Source of the DNA: Plectonema cf. radiosum LEGE 06105
GTDB taxonomy: Bacteria; Cyanobacteriota; Cyanobacteriia; Cyanobacteriales; Nostocaceae
Direction: 5' to 3'
DNA length: 41,588 bases
Assembly (NCBI RefSeq): GCF_015207665.1
Contig: NZ_JADEWL010000055.1
Span: forward strand, 1 to 41,588
Under the pieces are notes generated by a model. It had not been told where the DNA came from, made no database searches, and saw only the letters and a list, made by a program, of their open reading frames with translations. How positions within the stretch are numbered: position 1 is the first letter of the stretch; each line of letters begins with the position of its first letter. Positions 35,190-41,588 of this stretch are shown piece by piece. The position numbers and the translations under genes were made by a program.

Positions 35190-35334
35190 ACCAACATTTA
35201 CCCAAGTCCAAAATCAAATTGATTTACCTGCGGTACCTATGGAACTTTCTACCATTGCTGGGGAACTGTGAGAAGGTAAATACGTATTTGGTGAGAATTT
35301 CACCTTAGACAATCTCAAAAGTGAACGGGTTAAT
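35190..35334 (+). pseudogene. Fragment of a second CHAT-domain gene
   Basis: A 145-bp stretch aligns without gaps to 32376-32520 inside the CHAT domain of the TpsA-CHAT gene, with about 14 mismatches counted by eye (roughly 90% identity). It corresponds to residues around 1530-1576 (PTFTQDQNQIDLPAVPIELS and on). It carries an in-frame TGA where the intact gene has a tryptophan codon (LW to L-stop). It ends abruptly and no more of the gene is present, so it is debris of a paralogue or of a partial duplication. Confidence 0.9.
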
Positions 35335-35392
35335 GGTTAGAAGCGCAAGGTTAAAGGTTGAAATTGATAATTCTTAATTCCTAACTCTTAAC

Positions 35393-35425
35393 AAAAAAGC
35401 CCCAGAATATTTCCAGGACTTTTTT
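35393..35425. terminator. Possible bidirectional terminator
   Basis: AAAAAAG (35393-35399) pairs with CTTTTTT (35419-35425), with a short, imperfect CC/GG extension. It lies between the convergent DUF4926 and DUF928 genes. The stem is A/T-rich and modest. The rest of 35335-35590 shows no gene. Confidence 0.4.
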
Positions 35426-35590
35426 ATTAAAGGTGCAGTTTTTTTACTTAGGGTTTGCTGTATCGCCATGAATGTAAGCGTTTTCTCACTACTACCTACT
35501 CACTTACAAGTCAGAGCCTGGGAAAGAGCCAGTACAGGAATTTGAGCGAAGCGAGGGTGCCATTAGTCTAATAAAAAACGAGATTCTACT

Positions 35591-36541
35591 TTACTGCGAC
35601 GGTAAAAGAGGAGCGTTGATTACATCTTCTTCAAGGTTTACCGTTCCTAACAAATTTCCCCATTCAATATTGATTTCTTCATCTTGAGGACGCTGACGAC
35701 GTAAATCGGCTATAGTTCTCAAACTATCTTCCCAATATCCATTTTCTGCATATAATACTACACGGTCTAGGGGTGAGGCTGCTTCAAATTTGTTGGTTAA
35801 TTCTGGGTTTGGCTCTTCTCGTTTAATCAAACCTTCTGGATAGTCTTCGTCGCCTCTGTCAGTATCTACTAAAATACTCCAACGATACTCTTTATTGGCT
35901 TCTAAAGGTAGTTTGTCCCTAGGAAGAACTACGCTAATGATACCAGGCTTTTGAGGAGGCTTGAAAGTTAGTTCATATAAAATATTCTTATTATCATTAT
36001 CCTTCAATTCAAATAATAGTTTTTCTTCTGGGGATATCTGAGGAATATAGAAAAAGAATGTAGGATACTTTGCTGTTGTTAAGAATAATGATAGTGATTC
36101 TTCACCAGTTGCTTGTTGAGTCGAGGAGCATTTTTCCTCATATGTTGGTATCAAAGGAATCAGGTCACTGCATTGCCCTCCTCTGGTTGCTGCACCCGTT
36201 CTTCTACGAGGTTTTCCTTTTCCAGAGACTTTACCATATCTCTCAACACGCCTTTGATAACGTTCTACATTGCTAATCGCTCCTAGAGCATAGCTATCTC
36301 CAGGACGTTGCCCTAATGCAAGCCGGAAGTAATTTAATGCTCTGCCGTATTGTCTGCGTCTGGTTGCAGCGTACCCCTCCTGCATATATTGGTCATATTT
36401 AGATTTTCCTTGTGCTAATAAAACCGAAGACTTCATAGAATCTGCTGCTGAGAACTGATTGAAAATTACAGACGTAAGCAAACCAGCAGAACCCATTAAT
36501 AAAACCGCAAGTAGATATTTCAACCTAAGTTTTTGTTTCAT
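35591..36541 (-). CDS. DUF928-domain exported protein
   Basis: A 316-residue protein with a signal peptide or N-terminal anchor (about 8-32), a short TPR-like motif (YMQEGYAATRRRQYGRALNYF then RLALGQRPGD, about 54-84), a basic linker (GKGKPRRRTGAATRGG) and a DUF928 domain (about 120-300: CSDLIPLIPTYEEKCSS, YPTFFFYIPQ, LTFKPPQKPGIISVVLPRDK, YRWSILVDTD, AENGYWEDSLRTIADLR). DUF928 proteins of cyanobacteria are often encoded near CHAT and CHASE2 genes and two-partner secretion proteins, as recalled from family context, and this locus fits that pattern. The molecular function is unknown; periplasmic location is inferred. The frame begins one codon earlier at a TTG, and ATG at 36541 is preferred. 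It is convergent with the DUF4926 gene. Confidence 0.87.
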   Translation of the reverse strand: MKQKLRLKYLLAVLLMGSAGLLTSVIFNQFSAADSMKSSVLLAQGKSKYDQYMQEGYAATRRRQYGRALNYFRLALGQRPGDSYALGAISNVERYQRRVERYGKVSGKGKPRRRTGAATRGGQCSDLIPLIPTYEEKCSSTQQATGEESLSLFLTTAKYPTFFFYIPQISPEEKLLFELKDNDNKNILYELTFKPPQKPGIISVVLPRDKLPLEANKEYRWSILVDTDRGDEDYPEGLIKREEPNPELTNKFEAASPLDRVVLYAENGYWEDSLRTIADLRRQRPQDEEINIEWGNLLGTVNLEEDVINAPLLPSQ

Positions 36542-36578
36542 CAAAATGGTATCTATTTGTATTAATATTTCACCGAAT

Positions 36579-36624
36579 TTTAGATTTTAAATATTGGATT
36601 GAAGTTCAATATTTAAAATCTAAA
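36579..36624. repeat. Perfect 18-bp inverted repeat upstream of the DUF928 gene
   Basis: TTTAGATTTTAAATATTG (36579-36596) and its exact complement (36607-36624) enclose a 10-nt loop. It lies 37 nt upstream of the DUF928 start codon and downstream of the membrane-protein gene, so it could end the upstream transcript or structure the DUF928 leader. Its TTTTAGA wording recurs at 37137-37160 and before clpB. Confidence 0.8.
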
Positions 36625-36687
36625 CCAGTCTGAAGCCCCTTCATTTATGTATAGGGTCAATCCAAAATTCTTTCATCCAAAATTGAA

Positions 36688-37134
36688 TCACCCTTTAGCC
36701 CATTTACCCATCCACGCACCACCACGAAACCGCGCACGGGGAAACAATAACCGCATCACCACCCAAGAAGCACAGTAGACTGCAACCCAAACAACACTGT
36801 AATGAAAAATATAAGTTGGTAAAGAAAACTCATCTTGAGGAATATAGGGTAATCCAACAAAATTGATCGCCAATGCTAAAAAGATACCTTCGACAATTGC
36901 GGCAATAAATTGCAATACACCGGGCCAGTCATGGTCCCAAAGAAATTTCTGCAAATAGTTATAAAGAATATCCCAAGCTAAACCAAAAAGACCGACATAA
37001 AACAAAACCCAAAAGTAAACCCATTCAACTTGTTGAAAACCATTTTTCAAAGCAAAAGGTAAAGAAAATAAAATACCAATAGTTGCTAAAAGAAAAATCC
37101 TCGATTGCCAGCGTCCAATTAATGTTGGTGTCAT
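36688..37134 (-). CDS. Small integral membrane protein, four predicted spans
   Basis: A 148-residue hydrophobic protein with four likely membrane helices (about 12-30, 40-60, 73-97 and 107-130) and a basic, aromatic C-terminus (RARFRGGAWMGKWAKG). I do not recognise a named family; similar proteins occur in other filamentous cyanobacteria. It lies 107 nt downstream of the FHA-flavoprotein gene on the same strand, so the FHA protein, FHA-flavoprotein and this gene may form one transcription unit. If so, it could anchor or deliver electrons to the flavoprotein, but no heme or quinone-binding residues can be picked out with certainty. Confidence 0.75.
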   Translation of the reverse strand: MTPTLIGRWQSRIFLLATIGILFSLPFALKNGFQQVEWVYFWVLFYVGLFGLAWDILYNYLQKFLWDHDWPGVLQFIAAIVEGIFLALAINFVGLPYIPQDEFSLPTYIFHYSVVWVAVYCASWVVMRLLFPRARFRGGAWMGKWAKG

Positions 37135-37136
37135 TC

Positions 37137-37215
37137 GATTTTAGATTTTAGATTTGCGATTCTAGATTGTACTGTTTTTGGAATAAGACGTTTGTAGATT
37201 TGAGATTTTAGATCC
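37137..37215. repeat. ATTTTAG heptamer repeats
   Basis: ATTTTAG occurs twice in tandem at about 37139-37152, with degenerate copies to about 37215, filling the gap between the membrane-protein and flavoprotein genes. Confidence 0.6.
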
Positions 37216-37241
37216 AATTCAATCAAAAATCCAAACAAAAT

Positions 37242-39263
37242 TTATGGCTGTTGATTAGTTGCCCATTTAATCCATTGCCATAGAGAACCCAAGCCATTTA
37301 CATAGCCTATACCTGGAGCTTTTGTCGCAACCAAAGCATCTGCCGCTCTTTGAGCAGCATATTGCAAGCCTAAGAATGTATCAATCGCAGCATAAGGACC
37401 ACCCAAAGTTAAAACCCCGGAAACATACATTCTGCCGCGAATATTTCGCATCTCTTTCATTTCAAAGTCTTTAGCAGCTTGCAAACCACCATAAGGAGAT
37501 AAAGACAAGTTATAGCGGCTAATCAAATCTGCAAATAAAGGGTTGTTCTGAGGTTTAGCTTCCAATCCTGTAGAGTCAACAATAAAATCTGCTGCTACCT
37601 CTAACAACCCTTTCTGAGTTCTGATGTAAGAAAGAGGTTTTCCTTCGTTATTGCGTTCTACTTTTTCTACTTGACCAAACTCAATACTGTACCACCCAGA
37701 ATCTAAACCTTCCTGAATAATTTTTTTCCAATCTGTACGGTCCGCTGTAGTAGTTCCACCCCAATCTTTAAGTAATTCATAACGCTTTGCAGGGGAAGCT
37801 GCTTCTAACATCGAACGCATATCACCCCCCCAAGTCGCTTTGGGCCAGTTATATGGCTGGAATTCCCAGTGATTTTCAACTTTACGTTGAGCCGAGCCGA
37901 ACTTCTGACCTTCTTTAACAGGGGTACGCATCACATGAATAACGGTAATTTTAGGATTCTTCCGTCTTGCTTCGGAAATTCTTTGGATAATTCGAGATGA
38001 AACAATCCCTCTACCCCGAATAATTAGCGTCCCACCCCGACTTTCTAAATGTTTGTAAATATGGTTATGTTCTTCGTAGGCATTAACTACAGATTTAAAA
38101 TCCTGCGTGTCTTGCCGATATTTCTGCAAATCAGGTAAAAACCTAATAGCTGGATATCCTGTAGCAATATGTACATAACGACCTACCAAATACCCATGAG
38201 ACCGTTCCGAAGCATTAGGGACAGAATAGGCGATCGCATAACGACCATCGGTTGTTTTACGGATAGCTCGGATACGACCATACTTAAGCATCGAAGACCA
38301 GCCAATACGTTCAGCTTCTCGGTCGATAGACTCAAAAACTTTTCCTGACATGGGAGTATAAGTATCTGCAACCACTGGCTCGGCAAAAACCTGCCACAGA
38401 TGCTTTAGCGCAGAACTAACTTCACCAGAAAACAGTTCTCGCCAAGCTTCTCGCCAAGCATAACCTGGCCAACCCCAAAGATTATCAGGGCAAGAATCAG
38501 AACCAGAGCGCAATCTTTCATGGGGAGGAATTTGAGAATTTTCACAAAGACGCTGGTAACGTCCATATGGTTTTTTTTCTAAACCCAGAACAGTAATTTT
38601 ATCTGGCTTGACTCCATAAATTCTGATGTGGTCTACCCATGCAAAACTACCAATACCCCCTCCCAAAGCAACATATTCTTGCTCTTGGACAGGTTTTCCT
38701 GTAGCATAAAGAGATTGCACATCTACAAACTCTGATGCCATAAATTCCCTTGATGGGAAAGAAGTTAACTCTGGGGATTCCGAAGTTACAGTTATGGTAT
38801 CTGGCTTGTCAGTTTCTGGGTTAAAGACAATAGTTGCAGGTGGAGATTGATTTACTTGTTGACCAAAATTAACAACCTCGGTTTGTGGATTTAATATGGT
38901 TGGAGATTGATTGAGGATTTCCGTACCCTCAATCTCCTTGTTCAAACTTACACTTACCTGAAATGGTCCAATTTGAAGCGTATCTCCACTTTTGAGAGGA
39001 CGACTGGATTTTTGTAATAAATTCCCGTTAACCCTTGTACCATTAGTACTTATGTCCTTAATTGTTAACTCACCGTTAACAACACAAATTAGGGCGTGAA
39101 AAACAGAAATCTCTCTGCTTTTGAAAACTACTTTAGACAAAGATTGCTCTTCATAAGTATCGGGTATACCTACTGCTTCTCGACCTATTCCTAAAGGAAT
39201 AGTAAAAGAATGCTTTTGCAGTTCTTGATTACCGGGGTCTTCCCAGGTTAGTATTATTTCCAT
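37242..39263 (-). CDS. FHA-domain fused to flavin-dependent oxidoreductase-like domain
   Basis: A 673-residue protein with an unusual architecture. The N-terminal FHA domain (about 1-110) has the conserved GR (27-28), SVFH and TNGTRVNG residues that bind phosphothreonine. A Thr/Pro/Gln-rich linker follows (about 110-190). From about residue 196 comes a Rossmann fold with the dinucleotide motif ALGGGIGSFAW (GGGIGS at 201-206), then a long FAD/NAD(P)-binding region with YVHIATGYPAIRF, GTLIIRGRGIVSSRI and DFIVDSTGLEA, which resemble the FAD/NADPH motifs of flavoprotein monooxygenases and lycopene-cyclase-like enzymes. No signal peptide is seen, so it is probably cytoplasmic. FHA domains read Thr phosphorylation, so activity or location may be kinase-controlled. 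The reaction is unknown. It follows the FHA/zinc-ribbon gene by 24 nt. Confidence 0.85.
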   Translation of the reverse strand: MEIILTWEDPGNQELQKHSFTIPLGIGREAVGIPDTYEEQSLSKVVFKSREISVFHALICVVNGELTIKDISTNGTRVNGNLLQKSSRPLKSGDTLQIGPFQVSVSLNKEIEGTEILNQSPTILNPQTEVVNFGQQVNQSPPATIVFNPETDKPDTITVTSESPELTSFPSREFMASEFVDVQSLYATGKPVQEQEYVALGGGIGSFAWVDHIRIYGVKPDKITVLGLEKKPYGRYQRLCENSQIPPHERLRSGSDSCPDNLWGWPGYAWREAWRELFSGEVSSALKHLWQVFAEPVVADTYTPMSGKVFESIDREAERIGWSSMLKYGRIRAIRKTTDGRYAIAYSVPNASERSHGYLVGRYVHIATGYPAIRFLPDLQKYRQDTQDFKSVVNAYEEHNHIYKHLESRGGTLIIRGRGIVSSRIIQRISEARRKNPKITVIHVMRTPVKEGQKFGSAQRKVENHWEFQPYNWPKATWGGDMRSMLEAASPAKRYELLKDWGGTTTADRTDWKKIIQEGLDSGWYSIEFGQVEKVERNNEGKPLSYIRTQKGLLEVAADFIVDSTGLEAKPQNNPLFADLISRYNLSLSPYGGLQAAKDFEMKEMRNIRGRMYVSGVLTLGGPYAAIDTFLGLQYAAQRAADALVATKAPGIGYVNGLGSLWQWIKWATNQQP

Positions 39264-39287
39264 AATTGTGACTATAGAGTAAATATA

Positions 39288-39770
39288 TTAGTCTTGAGGT
39301 AAAACAATTGTTTGACCTGCTTGTAAAGAAAATCCACAATGGGGACAAAAATCCCCTACGTAATCGAAAGGAATTTGATGACCATTTGGACATTTAAGCC
39401 CATATAATTGTTGCGATTTAATAATATCGAGTTGTCTAATTTTTAAAGTAATTTTACCTAGTTGAATTACTGTTCCTAAAGAAATATTTGCTTGTTGAGC
39501 AATAATTTTTTTTCCATCAACAATTACTGGATTCGGTTGAGGTCTATCAGATGTTAAGTTCTTCAAAAGAAAGCAATTTTTTTGAAAATCATAAAATATT
39601 ACTACGTGCAAGCGAGACACACTTTTCTCATTTAAAGGTAAGATAATATCGCATTTTTCTTCATCTCTACCAATGAAAATTTTCCCTTTTTCCTTGGTAT
39701 TATCTTTTGAAGAAAATGTTCGCGAACGCTGATGACCCTCCTCAAACCATTCCAAAGTTATTTTGTACAT
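39288..39770 (-). CDS. FHA-domain protein with C-terminal zinc ribbon
   Basis: A 160-residue cytoplasmic protein. The FHA domain (about 1-112) shows IFIGRD (Gly34, Arg35), SVSRLH (His55) and a DGKKI turn, while the usual Asn-Gly near the phosphate pocket is replaced, so binding strength is uncertain. A zinc ribbon follows with CPNGH (Cys127, His131) and CPHCG (Cys142, Cys145). The C-terminus AGQTIVLPQD contains a threonine that could be a kinase target in an intramolecular FHA switch, as recalled for other FHA regulators; this is inference. It is the first gene of a run with the FHA-flavoprotein, 24 nt apart. The frame opens one codon earlier at a TTG; ATG at 39770 is preferred. Confidence 0.85.
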   Translation of the reverse strand: MYKITLEWFEEGHQRSRTFSSKDNTKEKGKIFIGRDEEKCDIILPLNEKSVSRLHVVIFYDFQKNCFLLKNLTSDRPQPNPVIVDGKKIIAQQANISLGTVIQLGKITLKIRQLDIIKSQQLYGLKCPNGHQIPFDYVGDFCPHCGFSLQAGQTIVLPQD

Positions 39771-40186
39771 CAATATATTTCTATATGAGGATTACAAACA
39801 CATTTAAGCAATATTCATTCAGAAAATATAGTGGCAGAATATACGATATGATTTTATCTATAAAGAGGTAATTAAATCACATTGAAAGAATCAATTAATT
39901 TCTCTAGATATCATTAAGAGAATAAAGCTAACTATGAACAAATATTATAAAGATTAAAGAATAGTAAATATCTTTTGCTTAAGAATAAATATAACTTAAA
40001 AATTCCCTCGCTCCAAGGTTTAAAACCCCCATCCCCATCCTAAACTCCCTATTCCCCCAATCCTATTCCCTACTCCCTACTCCCTACTCCCTACTCCCTA
40101 TTCCCTATTTTTAAACCCCCACCTACTTAATAAACGCACAAATAAATATTAAAATATAAAATTCATCTAGACGTGCATTTACTTCC
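39771..40186. other. Divergent intergenic region before purL
   Basis: No gene is seen. The promoters of purL and of the FHA operon must lie here but none could be assigned; 39780-39990 is simply AT-rich. A CCCC-rich stretch at about 40025-40063 leads into a heptamer array. Confidence 0.5.
40064..40105. repeat. STRR heptamer array TACTCCC
   Basis: Six tandem heptamers: TATTCCC, four copies of TACTCCC, and TATTCCC, lying 81 nt upstream of the purL start. CTATTCCC-like words also precede the array. Confidence 0.88.
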
Positions 40187-41588
40187 ATGACCGCAACATC
40201 TCAACCCCCATTTTCTCCCGAAGAAATCGCCAAAGAAGGCATAAAACCCGAAGAATATCAAGAAATTGTCCAAAGATTAGGTCGTCATCCCAATAAAGCG
40301 GAACTGGGAATGTTTGGTGTGATGTGGTCAGAACATTGCTGTTATAAAAATTCTCGACCTTTATTAAAACAATTTCCTACCACAGGAGAGCGGATTCTGG
40401 TAGGTCCGGGTGAAAATGCTGGGGTTGTAGACTTGGGTGATGGTTTCCAATTGGCTTTTAAAATTGAATCCCATAATCATCCTTCAGCAGTAGAACCGTT
40501 TCAAGGTGCGGCGACGGGAGTTGGTGGTATTCTCAGAGATATTTTTACCATGGGTGCGCGTCCCATTGCGATATTGAATTCACTGCGTTTCGGTAATTTA
40601 GAAGATGCCAAAACTCAAAGATTATTTAATGGTGTGGTATCGGGAATTGCTCATTATGGTAATTGTGTCGGTGTTCCTACGGTAGGTGGTGAAGTCTACT
40701 TTGACCCTGCTTATTCTGGGAATCCTCTGGTTAACGTGATGGCATTGGGATTGATGGAAACACCAGAAATTGTTAAATCTGGTGCATCAGGTATCGGTAA
40801 TCCGGTATTGTATGTTGGCTCTACTACTGGACGCGACGGTATGGGAGGCGCGAGTTTTGCCAGTGCGGAACTAACTGATGAATCTGTTGATAACCGTCCA
40901 GCAGTACAAGTTGGAGACCCTTTTTTAGAAAAATCTTTAATTGAAGCTTGTTTGGAAGCCTTTAAAACAGGTGCGGTAGTAGCAGCCCAAGATATGGGTG
41001 CGGCGGGTATCACCTGTTCTACTTCTGAAATGGCTGCAAAAGGTGGTGTGGGAGTAGAATTCGATTTAGATAAAATTCCTCACCGGGAAACGGGAATGAT
41101 TCCCTACGAATATTTGCTCAGTGAATCTCAAGAGAGAATGTTGTTTGTTGCCGAGAAAGGTAGAGAACAAGAATTAATTGATATTTTTGTGCGTTGGGGA
41201 TTAAATGCAGTAGTCGCAGGAAAAGTTATAGAAGAACCGATTGTGCGGATTCTTTATCAAGGAGAAATCGCAGCCGAAATACCCGCCACAGCCTTGGCAG
41301 AAAATACCCCGATTTATCACCGAGAATTATTAGCAGAAACTCCAGAATATGCTCGTAAAGCTTGGGAATGGACATCTGATAATTTACCACCTTGTAGTTA
41401 TGAAGGTATTCAAATAAAAGGAAAACTACAAACCTGGAATGATATTGTGTTAACTTTACTCGATACACCCACCATCGCTTCCAAATCTTGGGTTTATCGT
41501 CAATACGACCATCAAGTACAGAATAACACCGTCATGTTACCCGGTGGTGCGGATGCGGCGATTATTCGATTGCGTCCGGTTGAGAAAG
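40187..41588 (+). CDS. purL: Phosphoribosylformylglycinamidine synthase II (PurL), 3' truncated
   Basis: Fourth step of purine synthesis: FGAR plus glutamine and ATP gives FGAM; the small PurL works with PurQ and PurS in the cytoplasm. The 467 visible residues begin [19 protein letters not shown] and show [17 protein letters not shown], the ATP/FGAR-binding [20 protein letters not shown] (about 96-115) and [13 protein letters not shown]-like glycine-rich loop ([17 protein letters not shown]). [18 protein letters not shown] follows. A typical cyanobacterial PurL is about 780 residues, so roughly 60% is present and the gene runs off the window with no stop. ATG at 40187 fits the family; no strong ribosome-binding site is seen. 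An STRR array lies just upstream. Nothing unusual is seen in the coding part. Confidence 0.96.
   Translation, partial: MTATSQPPFSPEEIAKEGIKPEEYQEIVQRLGRHPNKAELGMFGVMWSEHCCYKNSRPLLKQFPTTGERILVGPGENAGVVDLGDGFQLAFKIESHNHPSAVEPFQGAATGVGGILRDIFTMGARPIAILNSLRFGNLEDAKTQRLFNGVVSGIAHYGNCVGVPTVGGEVYFDPAYSGNPLVNVMALGLMETPEIVKSGASGIGNPVLYVGSTTGRDGMGGASFASAELTDESVDNRPAVQVGDPFLEKSLIEACLEAFKTGAVVAAQDMGAAGITCSTSEMAAKGGVGVEFDLDKIPHRETGMIPYEYLLSESQERMLFVAEKGREQELIDIFVRWGLNAVVAGKVIEEPIVRILYQGEIAAEIPATALAENTPIYHRELLAETPEYARKAWEWTSDNLPPCSYEGIQIKGKLQTWNDIVLTLLDTPTIASKSWVYRQYDHQVQNNTVMLPGGADAAIIRLRPVEK

Overview
The window comes from a filamentous, probably heterocyst-forming (Nostocales-type) cyanobacterium. The signs are many HIP1-type GCGATCGC octamers, AT-rich intergenic DNA with heptameric tandem repeats of the STRR type, a ferredoxin-type nitrate assimilation operon (nirA-nrtP-narB plus narM), an SLH/OprB-type porin, an HpsE-like hormogonium polysaccharide glycosyltransferase, and several families found mainly in cyanobacteria (CHASE2 kinase, DUF928, CHAT).

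Layout. 1-1416: a 5'-truncated SLH/OprB porin. 1620-4286: clpB. 4594-7932: three family-2 glycosyltransferases, the first hpsE-like. 8228-10231: htpG. 10239-13090: a degraded toxin-antitoxin locus. It holds an intact parD, and a parE split by a 1,996-bp IS200/IS605 element that carries an intact tnpB and a twice-frameshifted tnpA. Removing the element restores a 99-codon parE exactly. 13160-20015: nitrate assimilation (narM, an HTH protein on the other strand, narB, nrtP, nirA), with a near-consensus NtcA site before nirA and a divergent HEAT-repeat gene at 20365. 22499-36541: a secretion and signalling neighbourhood: CHASE2-Ser/Thr kinase, TPR protein, TpsB (FhaC-like) transporter, a 1,751-residue two-partner-secretion exoprotein ending in a CHAT caspase-like protease domain, an outer-membrane beta-barrel protein and a DUF928 protein. 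A decayed fragment of a second CHAT gene (35190-35334) lies between the last two. 36688-39770: a minus-strand group encoding an FHA/zinc-ribbon protein, an FHA-fused flavoprotein-like oxidoreductase and a small membrane protein. 40187-end: purL, cut by the window edge.

How the genes fit together. NrtP imports nitrate, NarB (with NarM) reduces it to nitrite, and NirA reduces nitrite to ammonium. TpsB is predicted to thread the TpsA-CHAT protein across the outer membrane, putting a caspase-like protease on or outside the cell surface. The CHASE2 kinase and the two FHA (phosphothreonine-reading) proteins nearby could form a signalling pair, but that is inference from proximity. The best candidates for undescribed biology are the TPS-CHAT neighbourhood, the FHA-flavoprotein fusion, and a TnpB with no zinc-ribbon cysteines and a glycine at the usual RuvC-II glutamate position.
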